NCBI RefSeq assembly: GCF_900108505.1
Contig: NZ_FNWU01000008.1
Location: 31,787 to 95,786 of the forward strand
From: Halopenitus malekzadehii
GTDB taxonomy: Archaea > Halobacteriota > Halobacteria > Halobacteriales > Haloferacaceae
Direction of reading: 5' to 3'
DNA length: 64,000 bases
This document shows positions 39,631 to 49,088 of the stretch, piece by piece. The number at the start of each line of letters is the position of its first letter. The stretch's first letter is position 1. The notes beneath the pieces are model-generated. The model made no database searches. It was given only the letters and a program-made list of their open reading frames with translations, and was not told the DNA's origin. The position numbers and the translations under genes are program-made.

Positions 39631-41418
39631 ATGGACGATCGCGAGAGGGATCGGATGCGGACCGGGGGCCGATCGCGGACCGGGGGCCGATCGCGGACCG
39701 GGGGCCGATCGCGGACCGGGGGCCGATCGCGGACCGGGGGTCGAACGGGCCACCAGCGAGCGTCCGGCATCCGCGAGGACCGTCGCGCCCAGTCGGTGCA
39801 GATCGGTGCCGTGTTGCTGTTCGGGTTCCTGATCGTCTCGATCTCGGTGATGCAGGCGACGGTGATCCCCGACCAGAACCGGCAGGTTGAGTTCGACGCC
39901 TACCAGGACGCGGCTGCCGATCTCGTCGACGTCCGCAACGACGTCCTCGCGGCTGCCGGGCAGGACACGACCCGCGGCACGACGGTACACACCGGGGCGT
40001 CGTACCCGAACCGGCTGGTGTTCGTCAACCCTGGTCCCCCGCCGAACCGACTCGCAGCGACCGGCGAGCGGACGATCGCGATCGAGAACATCGAGGCGGT
40101 CGATAGTGAACCCGCAAACACCCAAGCGTTCATCGGGTCGAACGTGAGCGGCAGTACCTACACGACACGGGACCTCCAGTTCGAGCCGAACTACAACGTT
40201 CTCAATGCACAACCGATGGTCGTCACCGGCCAGGAGGCGTACCGAGTTACTGACGGCGGGCCCCTTCCGTTGGCGAGCCAGACGCTCGTCGGCGGCGAAG
40301 ACGGCGAGCGGATCCACCTGATGACGGTCGATGGCGATCTCTCGGCCGGCGGGCAAGACGCCGTGATCACGACCGAGTCCGTGAGTACCTCGACCCGGTC
40401 GGTCGGCGTGCGATCGCCGGACGGAAGTGACATCACGATCCGAATGGCGACACCGACGGGCGTGACCGCCGACGAGTGGGTTGCCCGGACAGGGACCGCG
40501 CTCACCGATCGGTACAGCCGGGTGCTGTCCGCCGACAACGTCACCGCCGCCGGCGACGACACCGAGCGCGTCGCGCTCACGCTGAACGGCAGCGCCGATC
40601 TCACCTATCAACTCCGCCTCTCGCGGGTCGAACTCCGAAGCACCGACACGTCGTCGACGGTTCCTGACCCCGATCCGGCCTACATCGTTGCGACGGACGG
40701 GACCAGCCAGACTTTCAGTACCGATCAAGCGCGCGCCGAGACGCGCGTGCGTGTCAACGATGCGTTCACCAATCCCGTCGAGGGTGCCTCGGTTCGGCTC
40801 GAGGCGTCGGGGACGACGCTGCTCGACGAGACCGGTACCGATCGTGGCTCCTCGTTCGTCACCACCACCGACGCCGATGGGACCGTCCCGATCCGGGTGG
40901 ACACCGACGGCGTCACCGATCCGGTCAGCGTCACTGCCACCGCGATCGACGCCACGTCGACCGCCGACCAAACGACGATCGATCTGTACCCCGCCGGGAG
41001 TGGCGGTGGTGGGCAGCCACAGGATGTCAGCTCGTCGCCGGCTGCAAGCGTCTACGTGGATCCGCCGTCGACGATCGGGAACGGAAATAACGACAATCAA
41101 GTCACCGTTACGCTGGAGGCGAGCGAAGAAGTGACGATTGAGGCGCTCGGGTTCAGTTATTATTACCCAATTCCCGAAAATCCCGGTCAAGGTATAACTC
41201 GAGAGATCGATTCCGCGACTATCGGATCTACATCGTTCACGGTTCCTGGTGAATTCAAAAAACTCGGCCAACCGATAACGATTCCGCAGGACGGAACCAG
41301 TATAACGGTTGACTTCAGCAACAGCAACGATGCCCCAGCAGAAGATGACTTCTTCGTCATCACCGTGCAGTTCTCGGACGGCGTCACCCGGACGTTCTTC
41401 GTCCGTGTGAGCGAGTGA
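39631..41418 (+). CDS. Pilin-like surface protein with repetitive basic N-terminus
   Basis: A 595-residue secreted or surface protein. Residues 11-40 are four-plus copies of RTGGRS. Then comes a class III (type IV pilin-like) signal, DRRAQSVQIGAVLLFGFLI, with a plausible prepilin peptidase site after Ala before Gln. The large external part has Ser/Thr/Asp-rich beta domains, including a carboxypeptidase-regulatory/Big-like segment (ASVRLEASGTTLLDETGTD) and a C-terminal domain with lower GC (from about 41080). It may be an adhesin or minor pilin. No pilus assembly genes are in the window. Confidence 0.7.
   Translation: MDDRERDRMRTGGRSRTGGRSRTGGRSRTGGRSRTGGRTGHQRASGIREDRRAQSVQIGAVLLFGFLIVSISVMQATVIPDQNRQVEFDAYQDAAADLVDVRNDVLAAAGQDTTRGTTVHTGASYPNRLVFVNPGPPPNRLAATGERTIAIENIEAVDSEPANTQAFIGSNVSGSTYTTRDLQFEPNYNVLNAQPMVVTGQEAYRVTDGGPLPLASQTLVGGEDGERIHLMTVDGDLSAGGQDAVITTESVSTSTRSVGVRSPDGSDITIRMATPTGVTADEWVARTGTALTDRYSRVLSADNVTAAGDDTERVALTLNGSADLTYQLRLSRVELRSTDTSSTVPDPDPAYIVATDGTSQTFSTDQARAETRVRVNDAFTNPVEGASVRLEASGTTLLDETGTDRGSSFVTTTDADGTVPIRVDTDGVTDPVSVTATAIDATSTADQTTIDLYPAGSGGGGQPQDVSSSPAASVYVDPPSTIGNGNNDNQVTVTLEASEEVTIEALGFSYYYPIPENPGQGITREIDSATIGSTSFTVPGEFKKLGQPITIPQDGTSITVDFSNSNDAPAEDDFFVITVQFSDGVTRTFFVRVSE
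39661..39750. repeat. 18-bp tandem repeat coding for RTGGRS
   Basis: The unit accgggggccgatcgcgg is repeated exactly at 39661, 39679, 39697 and 39715, with a fifth degenerate copy at 39733. It is in frame inside the pilin-like gene and adds Arg-rich sequence before the membrane segment. Confidence 0.95.
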
Positions 41419-41428
41419 TCCCGCCGAC

Positions 41429-42013
41429 TCAGTCTTCTTCGACGACTTCCGGATCCTGGATCGCCGACTGCAGTGAGTCGAGCCCGTTGACCCACTCCGA
41501 GACGAGGCCGTACTCGATGTTCTCCACAAGCTCGATGTCGAGCTGATCGCCATCGATGATGCGCGTGCCGGCTTGGACGATGTAGCCAAGAGCGGCGTCG
41601 AGGTCCTCGTCGGCTTCGGCGTCGGCGGCTGCGCCGACGTACTCGTCGAGATCGCCTTCGACGACGCCGCCGACGATGTACTCCTCGGCCGCGTAGAAGA
41701 CGGGGACGAGCGAGGTCTGGACGCCGTCGATCAGCATCGTCTTGTCCTCGTCGTCGAAGTCCACCTCGGTCAGCACGATCTCGCGGACGTCCTCGATCTC
41801 CTCGAGCGCGCGGTCCTCGTCGATCCGGCCGTCCTCGTACGCCGAGAGGACCTTGGCGACGGCGATCGCGGCGTCATCCTGGAGGTTGATCAGGAGGCGG
41901 GCGGAGTCCTCGTTCTCGGGGTCGAGCTCCTCCTCCTCGATCCGGGAGATCCAGTTCTGCCAGCGTTCCTCGGAATAGAAGGTCTCTACGGCCTCGTCGG
42001 CGTCCTCGGTCAT
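41429..42013 (-). CDS. DUF2150-type acidic helical protein
   Basis: A 194-residue, very acidic, mostly helical protein starting MTEDADEAVETFYSEERWQN at 42011-42013. The pattern NWISRIEEEELDPENEDSAR and the run of alternating helices match my recollection of the archaeal DUF2150 family; no function is known. There is no signal or membrane segment. It is convergent with the pilin-like gene, ten bases apart. Confidence 0.65.
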   Translation of the reverse strand: MTEDADEAVETFYSEERWQNWISRIEEEELDPENEDSARLLINLQDDAAIAVAKVLSAYEDGRIDEDRALEEIEDVREIVLTEVDFDDEDKTMLIDGVQTSLVPVFYAAEEYIVGGVVEGDLDEYVGAAADAEADEDLDAALGYIVQAGTRIIDGDQLDIELVENIEYGLVSEWVNGLDSLQSAIQDPEVVEED

Positions 42014-42187
42014 GTCCCAACTGTCACGTGGCCCACTCAAATGCCTTTCCTATCGCCCGGGCTCGCGAGACTCGGTGGCACGGCGGCGGGGACGGTGCAG
42101 CGATGGGGGATGCAGCGACGGAGATGATCCGGCGGCGACCCGATCCGCGGCTGTAAGCTTCAAGTGCGGTCCGCGAGTTGGTCCGAT

Positions 42188-43237
42188 ATGGACCTCTATG
42201 CGGCCATCGCCGACCTGCCGGTCACCATCGAGTCGGAGGCCCGAACTCGCCACCGCGCGGACACCACGAGCGGCTTCGAACGCGTCACCACGGAGATCGC
42301 GCTGTCGGGCGACGGCGAAACCGGCCGCGGCGAGGACGTCGCCTACGAGACGGCGGATCACGAGGCGTTCGCCGACGCCCCGCCCGTCGGGATCGAGGGC
42401 GAGTGGACGATCGATTCGCTGTCGAACCGGCTCGCCGAGCTGGACCTGTTCGAGACGAAGCCCCCCGAGCGGGAGGGCTTCCGGGCGTACCGTCGGTGGG
42501 CCTACGAGAGCGCGGCCCTCGATCTGGCCCTCCGGCAGGCTGACACCGACCTCGCGAGCGTGCTCGACCGGGCGCTCGATCCGGTTCGGTTCGTCGTCTC
42601 GACCCGGCTCGGGGACCCGCCGAGCGTCGACCGCGTACGGCGGCTGCTCGAGGCGGACCCCGACCTGGCGTTCAAGCTCGACCCGACGCCGGAGTGGGCC
42701 GCGGACCTGGTCGAAGCGCTCACGGAGACGGGTGCCGTTCGGGTGCTCGACCTGAAGGGCTGGTACGAGGGGACCGACGTCGACGTCCCGGCCGATCCCG
42801 CCCTGTACGACCGTGTCCTCGACGGGTTTCCCGAGGCGGTCATCGAGGACGCCGCGTTTACCGATGACACCCGTGATCGGCTCGCGAGCGCGGCTGACCG
42901 ACTCTCGTTTGATTATCCAGTCACTAGTCTCGAGAGCCTCCGATCCCTGCCGGTCGATCCGGGGTGGTGTAACGTCAAACCCTCCCGGTTCGGCTCGATC
43001 CGGTCGCTGTTCGAGACGGTCGAGTACTGCCGCGAGAACGGGATCCGGCTCTACGGCGGCGGGCAATTCGAGCTCGGCGTCGGCCGCGGACAGATACAGA
43101 TCCTCGCGTCGCTGTTGTACCCCGACGGGCCGAACGACGTGGCACCACGCGTCTTCAACGATCCCGCCACCGAGCCGCCCTACCCGTCGAGCCCGATCGC
43201 GATCGACGACCTCGAGGGGTTCCGTCGGTCGCGATGA
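42188..43237 (+). CDS. Enolase-superfamily enzyme
   Basis: A 349-residue protein of the enolase/mandelate racemase/o-succinylbenzoate synthase superfamily. Visible barrel motifs are FVVSTRLGD, AFKLDPTPEW (Lys), VRVLDLKGWY (Asp), AVIEDAAFTD (Glu), CNVKPSRFGSI (Lys) and IRLYGGGQFELGVGRGQIQI. The catalytic Lys-acid pattern suits abstraction of an alpha proton from a carboxylate. Other menaquinone genes are absent, so I would not call it menC. It overlaps an MFS gene by four bases, so a transported substrate is likely. The ATG at 42188 is chosen after a nine-codon ORF extension. Confidence 0.8.
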   Translation: MDLYAAIADLPVTIESEARTRHRADTTSGFERVTTEIALSGDGETGRGEDVAYETADHEAFADAPPVGIEGEWTIDSLSNRLAELDLFETKPPEREGFRAYRRWAYESAALDLALRQADTDLASVLDRALDPVRFVVSTRLGDPPSVDRVRRLLEADPDLAFKLDPTPEWAADLVEALTETGAVRVLDLKGWYEGTDVDVPADPALYDRVLDGFPEAVIEDAAFTDDTRDRLASAADRLSFDYPVTSLESLRSLPVDPGWCNVKPSRFGSIRSLFETVEYCRENGIRLYGGGQFELGVGRGQIQILASLLYPDGPNDVAPRVFNDPATEPPYPSSPIAIDDLEGFRRSR

Positions 43238-44556
43238 CTTCGGGATCGATCCGATCGATCGGATCGCTGCGATCGATCTGGCGTGATCCGACCCGCCGCC
43301 GGTGGGCCCTGTGGGCGATCCTCGCGGCGTCGTTCCTCCTCGTGAGCCTCTACCGGCTCTCGACGGCGGTGCTGGCCGAGAACCTGATGCGGGCGCTCTC
43401 GATGAGCGGCACCCAACTCGGCACGCTTCACGCGGTCTTTTTCCTCGTGTACGCCCTGCTGCAGCTCCCGACGGGGATTCTCGTCGACCGGTTCGGTCCC
43501 CGGTTGACCGCCGCTGCCGGCGCGACGGTGATGAACCTCGCGGCGGTCTGGTTCGCGCTGGCGGGCAGCTACGCGACCGCGCTGGCCGCTCGGCTGCTCA
43601 TCGGCCTCGGCGGGAGCCTCATCTTCGTCGCGGTGTTGCGATTCTGTGCGAACTGGTACCGCCCGGACGAGTTCGGCACGATGAGCGGCATCTCGTTCGC
43701 CGTCGGCGGCGCGGGCGGCCTGCTGGCCACCACACCCCTTGCGGTCGTCGTCTCGGCGGCCGGCTGGCGACCCACTGTCGCCGGTCTCGGCGTCGCCGGC
43801 CTCGTGGTCGCTGCGGCGACCTTGATCTTCGTCCGGGATACCGCCTCGGCGGCCGGACTGGAACCGGTGACCGGCGTCCCCGATCAGGACCGCCCATCGA
43901 TGGGGGAGATCGGCGGCTACGCCGTGCGGGTCCTCTCCGACCGGTGGGCGTGGGCCGTCGCGGTGTTGCTGTACTGCACCGGCGGGGTCCAGCTCACGCT
44001 CATCGGTCTGTGGGGCATTCCCTACGTCGTCCAGGTCTACGACGTCTCGGTGACGACCGCCTCGACGATCACCCTCCTGGGCGGCATCGGCACGGCCGCT
44101 GGCCCGCCGGCGTTCGGCTGGCTCTCGGACCGGACCGGCGTCCGAACCACGTTCGTCGTCGGCGCTGCGATCGCACAGACCGCCGCGTTGGGGATCATCG
44201 CGGCGGTCGGGGACCCGCCGTTCTTCGTCGTCGGGGTCGTCTTCCTCGCCGTCGGCGGCCTGGTTGGCGCCTTCGTCCTCACCTACCCGATGGTCCGATC
44301 GCGGTACGATGACCGCGCGAGTGGCGTCGCGATCGGGGCTATCAACGGCGCCTCCTTCTTCGGCGCCGCGACCTTCCCCACGCTGATGGGGACGGTGCTC
44401 GACGCCTACTGGACGGGCGAACTGCTCGACGGTGTGCGCGTGTACACGATGACGGGCTATCGCGTCGCGTTCGCCATCGGCGCCGTCGCGGGCGTGATCG
44501 CGATCGGCTGTGCGACCTGGCTCCACCGGCACGATGGGGCATCCACGACGACGTGA
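43234..44556 (+). CDS. MFS transporter (with enolase-superfamily enzyme)
   Basis: A 440-residue, 12-span major facilitator. TM2-3 loop LVDRFGPRLTAAAGATVM and central loop are typical, with GWLSDRTGVRTTFVVG in the second half. The ATG overlaps the upstream stop (ATGA), so it is co-translated with the enolase-superfamily gene. It probably imports that enzyme's substrate, perhaps a sugar acid or aromatic acid; this is inference. It abuts RaSEA head to tail from the other strand, with no gap. Confidence 0.88.
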   Translation: MTSGSIRSIGSLRSIWRDPTRRRWALWAILAASFLLVSLYRLSTAVLAENLMRALSMSGTQLGTLHAVFFLVYALLQLPTGILVDRFGPRLTAAAGATVMNLAAVWFALAGSYATALAARLLIGLGGSLIFVAVLRFCANWYRPDEFGTMSGISFAVGGAGGLLATTPLAVVVSAAGWRPTVAGLGVAGLVVAAATLIFVRDTASAAGLEPVTGVPDQDRPSMGEIGGYAVRVLSDRWAWAVAVLLYCTGGVQLTLIGLWGIPYVVQVYDVSVTTASTITLLGGIGTAAGPPAFGWLSDRTGVRTTFVVGAAIAQTAALGIIAAVGDPPFFVVGVVFLAVGGLVGAFVLTYPMVRSRYDDRASGVAIGAINGASFFGAATFPTLMGTVLDAYWTGELLDGVRVYTMTGYRVAFAIGAVAGVIAIGCATWLHRHDGASTTT

Positions 44557-45654
<1,098 letters not shown>

Positions 45655-45848
45655 TACGGGGACCTCGGGGACCGGCGCGTAAATCCGCTTCGTCCGGACC
45701 CGATCGTCGAATCGCCCGGATTCGATCGTTGAGTCGTCCGAATCCGGTCGTCAGTTCGACCGCGAGCGCCGGTTCGCGTTCGGGTCCTCTCTCACGATTC
45801 CGCGCACATCCCGACCATCCTTCGAGTTTTCACCGATCATTTGTACGG

Positions 45849-45910
45849 AATAAATGATTATTTTATTATTCTCACATATGATATAGGTTGAATCGCCCCA
45901 TAATATTAAG
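45849..45910. promoter_or_regulatory. AT-rich control region for the TbsP-like gene
   Basis: An inverted repeat (aataaa then tttatt) at 45849-45867 precedes ataatattaag at 45900-45910, a TATA element about 35 bases before the ATG at 45940. The patch from 45840 to 45912 is far more A/T-rich than its surroundings. Confidence 0.4.
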
Positions 45911-45939
45911 TATGAACGAGCCGATCCAATACCTACCGA

Positions 45940-46758
45940 ATGGTCTCCACTACTGTGGACGCCGATGTCGAGACCGTTCTCGAATCGGCGACCGCTGATT
46001 CCGATGACGATCTCCTCGTCGTCAACCCCTCCACTGAAGCGATCGAGGCGATCGTTTCCGCCGGTATCGATCCCGACACACCAGCCATTCCGCACGTTCG
46101 GCTGCTCGTCGAGGAAGCGACGATCGCGGACGCGATGGACGGATTCCTGCGTGCCTCGAAGGCTGCAGCGTTGATCGACCGGCGAACCTTGACGATCCGA
46201 ACGCCGTCGACGGACCTCTCGACGACCCTGCTCGTCACGTCGACGGACGTCTCGGCGATCGTCGAGTCGACCGGCGGCGTCGGCGTGCTCTCCAGTTCCG
46301 ATCCCGCGTTCGCCGGGTCGGTCGGCGACGCGTACCGCGACCGGTTCGCCGACGCGACGGACTACCGACTTCGCACGCCGGCGCTCGACCGCGTCCGCGA
46401 GACGATGGATGAGGCGATCGGCGAGGAGCCCCGAGCCGATTTCGAGGCGATCCTCGAGGCGATCGAGGACACCGAGACCGGTGACCGGCTCGATGCCGTC
46501 GCGGTCGCGTTGCTCGTGGCCGCGAAACACGGCGTCCTGTTGTACGACCTCTCGAAATGGGGCGAGGACGTCGGTCTCGCCTCGAAGGCCACCTTCTCCC
46601 GAACGAAGACCGATCTCGAGGACCACGGCGTGATCGAGACGGAGAAGGTACCGATCGACGTGGGTCGCCCCCGGCTTCGGCTACAACTCGGCGACGACCG
46701 GCTTCGAGGCCTGTCCCCGGTCGAACTCGCGTCGACGACCGCCGAACTGCTCGAGTAG
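45940..46758 (+). CDS. TbsP-like transcription regulator
   Basis: A 272-residue protein. The N-terminal 180 residues start TVDADVETVLESATADSDDD and look like a DUF5821-type sensor domain. The C-terminal 75 residues form a winged helix (LSKWGEDVGLASKATFSRTK, TDLEDHGVIETEKVPIDVG). This layout resembles TbsP, which helps control glycolytic gapII in Haloferax. The target here is unknown. An ATG at 45912 is out of frame and not used. Confidence 0.6.
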   Translation: MVSTTVDADVETVLESATADSDDDLLVVNPSTEAIEAIVSAGIDPDTPAIPHVRLLVEEATIADAMDGFLRASKAAALIDRRTLTIRTPSTDLSTTLLVTSTDVSAIVESTGGVGVLSSSDPAFAGSVGDAYRDRFADATDYRLRTPALDRVRETMDEAIGEEPRADFEAILEAIEDTETGDRLDAVAVALLVAAKHGVLLYDLSKWGEDVGLASKATFSRTKTDLEDHGVIETEKVPIDVGRPRLRLQLGDDRLRGLSPVELASTTAELLE

Positions 46759-46820
46759 CCCGGCCGACGGTCCGAACGACGGAGACGTGCGACCTCGGCC
46801 ACCCGGTCGGGTCGCGGTCG

Positions 46821-48974
46821 TCACTCGACGTCCGATGACTCGTCGTCCACGCTTTCGTTACTGGCGGGCACGATGCCCGTGATCTCGAACCGTGCGCCGC
46901 CCTCCTCGGCGTCGGTCACGTCGATCTCCCAGCCGTGGGCGTCGACGATCTCCGCGACGATGGCGAGGCCGAATCCGGTTCCGCCCTCGGCGGTCGTATA
47001 GCCGGACTCGAACACCGTCTCGCGTTCGTCCTCGGGGATCCCCGGGCCGTCGTCCGCCACGTAGAATCCCGTCCCGTCCGGGAGGTCGCCGATGGTGATC
47101 GTCACGGCGTCGCCGCCGGGTTCGACGGCGTCCTCGCGAGCGTCAGCGAGGGAGGGCTCGTCGGAGCAAGCTCCGACGGCGTCCTCGCGAGCGTCAGCGA
47201 GGGAGGGCTCGTCGGAGCAAGCTCCGACGGCGTCCTCGCGAGCGTCAGCGAGGGAGGGCTCGTCGGAGCAAGCTCCGACGGCGTCCTCGCGAGCCTGCGA
47301 GCGGGGGCTGGTCGAGCCATGCTCGACCGCGTTGCCGAGGAGGTTCTCGAGCAGCTGCTGGAGCCGGTCGCGGTCAGCCTGGACCGTCGCGTCCGTCTCG
47401 ACCGAGAGCCGCGCGTCACCGCCATCGATCGTCGTCCAGGCTTCGCGTGCGACGGAGTTCAGGTCGACGGGTTCGGTCTCGCCGATCGACTCGCCCTGCC
47501 GAGCGAGCGTCAGCAGATCGTCGATGAGTTGCTCCATCCGGCCCAGCGCGGTCTCCACGTGTTCGATCGCCGCGGCGTCGCCGGCCTCGGCGAGTTCGAG
47601 GTAGCCGGTCGCGACGTTGAGCGGATTCCTGAGGTCGTGGCTGACGATGCTCGTGAACTCCTCGAGGCGGGCGTTCTGCTCGGCCAGCTCGCGCTCGCGG
47701 GCCCGCAGCTTCTGTTCGCGTCGGGCGCCGTCGAGGGCGCTCCGAACGTTTGCGCCGAGGATCCGCGCCAGCGCGACGTCGGCCTCGTCGAAGTCGTCGA
47801 CCGTTGTCGACCCCGCGATGAACACCCCGTGATCGCCGAGGGGAACGATCAGCTCGCTGCGGATCGGTGTCTCGGAGTTGTGGAGACGGTCGGCGGTTCG
47901 GACGTCATCGAAGTGGACCACGGACCCGGACTCGTAGGCCCGCCACGCGAGCGACTCCCCGGGTTCGAAGGTCGGGATCTCCGCAAACGTCCGCCTGGCG
48001 CCCTCGGTAACGGCGATCGGCTCCAACGCCGGACCCTCGGCCGTCTCCGTGTGGAAGTAGATCCCCGATATTTCGAGATCGAGCAGGGTCGCTCCGGCGT
48101 CGACACCGCGGTCGGCGACCGCCTCGCGCGTCCCCGCGTCGATCAGGTCGCGGGTCGCCTCGTGGAGCGCGTCGAGCCGATCCGCATACCGCCGCGTTTC
48201 GGTGATGTCGGTGTAGACGGTGAACCCGTCGGCGGTCACGACGCCGTCCGACAGCGGAACGAACCGGACGACGAAGACGCCGGTCGTTCCATCGGCCCGC
48301 TCGCGTTCGATCTCAGTCTCGTACCGCTCTCGCCGTCGGGCGTGCTCGCGAAACTGCGAGAGGTCGTCGGTCGAGCGTGTGTCCGGAAACAACTCGTCGA
48401 ACGACCGGCCGCGGGCCTCCCCGGCGGTGTATCCGAACGTCTCCGCGAAGGCGGGGTTGACGTCGACGACGATCGGCTCACCGTCCGTGAAGACGATCCG
48501 GGAGACCGCATCGGAGGTGTTCTCGAAGAGGGCTTCGAGCCGCGACTTTTCGACCGCGAGTTCACGCTGTCGCCGCCGCTGTCTGTCGCTGTAGACGCCG
48601 ATCACGATCCCGCCGAGGATCGCGGCAGCCGACAGCTGTGCGACGATGATCCGTGGTTTGATCTTCCCCTGGGACCGCTGGATGAGGTAGACCCAGGCCG
48701 CAAGCGCAAGCGCGCCGCCGAGGCTCAGGACCGTCCATCGGAGGATCCTGCCGCCGTCGACGCCGTCGTCCATCACGCCGATCCACAGTCCGGCGGCCAG
48801 GATGGCGGCGCTCAACAGATACGGGACGCTGTTCTCGAGTAGGGCCGTCCACAGTGCGTTCCCCTCGAGGATCACGTCCTGGTAGACGTCGACCGTGAAG
48901 ATGCTCGCGAGGAGGACTCCGAGCGCGGCTATCAGCGCCGCGGATAACAGCCGCGTCGTCTCGGATCGGTCCAT
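46821..48974 (-). CDS. Membrane histidine kinase with PAS and GAF domains and an internal repeat
   Basis: A 717-residue sensor kinase. Residues 1-125 hold about four spans, 140-265 a PAS domain (IVDVNPAFAETFGYTAGEAR), 270-420 a GAF domain, then HisKA (IVSHDLRNPLNVATGYLELA with the phospho-His) and an ATPase domain with N box ENLLGNAVEHGS, G1 DDGPGIPEDE and G2 GGTGFGLAIV. Three tandem copies of a 17-residue unit (residues 567-617) sit between the N box and G1, in the loop where related haloarchaeal kinases have variable sequence. No response regulator gene is adjacent, so it is an orphan kinase. Confidence 0.92.
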   Translation of the reverse strand: MDRSETTRLLSAALIAALGVLLASIFTVDVYQDVILEGNALWTALLENSVPYLLSAAILAAGLWIGVMDDGVDGGRILRWTVLSLGGALALAAWVYLIQRSQGKIKPRIIVAQLSAAAILGGIVIGVYSDRQRRRQRELAVEKSRLEALFENTSDAVSRIVFTDGEPIVVDVNPAFAETFGYTAGEARGRSFDELFPDTRSTDDLSQFREHARRRERYETEIERERADGTTGVFVVRFVPLSDGVVTADGFTVYTDITETRRYADRLDALHEATRDLIDAGTREAVADRGVDAGATLLDLEISGIYFHTETAEGPALEPIAVTEGARRTFAEIPTFEPGESLAWRAYESGSVVHFDDVRTADRLHNSETPIRSELIVPLGDHGVFIAGSTTVDDFDEADVALARILGANVRSALDGARREQKLRARERELAEQNARLEEFTSIVSHDLRNPLNVATGYLELAEAGDAAAIEHVETALGRMEQLIDDLLTLARQGESIGETEPVDLNSVAREAWTTIDGGDARLSVETDATVQADRDRLQQLLENLLGNAVEHGSTSPRSQAREDAVGACSDEPSLADAREDAVGACSDEPSLADAREDAVGACSDEPSLADAREDAVEPGGDAVTITIGDLPDGTGFYVADDGPGIPEDERETVFESGYTTAEGGTGFGLAIVAEIVDAHGWEIDVTDAEEGGARFEITGIVPASNESVDDESSDVE
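47124..47293. repeat. 51-bp tandem repeat inside the histidine kinase
   Basis: Three perfect 51-bp units start at 47124, 47175 and 47226; a fourth starts at 47277 but diverges after 17 bases. Read as protein each adds AREDAVGACSDEPSLAD. Each unit contains the 18-base inverted repeat gtcggagcaagctccgac. All units keep the reading frame. Confidence 0.95.
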
Positions 48975-49088
48975 CGTGTCTCGTTTTACCGTTCAAGGCA
49001 GTCGTCGGCTTGTAGTCCTTTCGACTGTCGGTCCGTTTCGGTTGCGGGATGCGTGGTCGGTCCGGTTGCGGGACGTCTCAGTGTGGTG

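Noticed and set aside
42188..43237. Calling the enolase-superfamily gene menC
   Set aside because: No men genes nearby and subgroup residues are not decisive; the broader family call is safer.
45751..46626. Minus-strand open frame across the TbsP-like gene
   Set aside because: It runs antisense to a well-formed regulator and through an AT-rich promoter patch; no recognisable domain.
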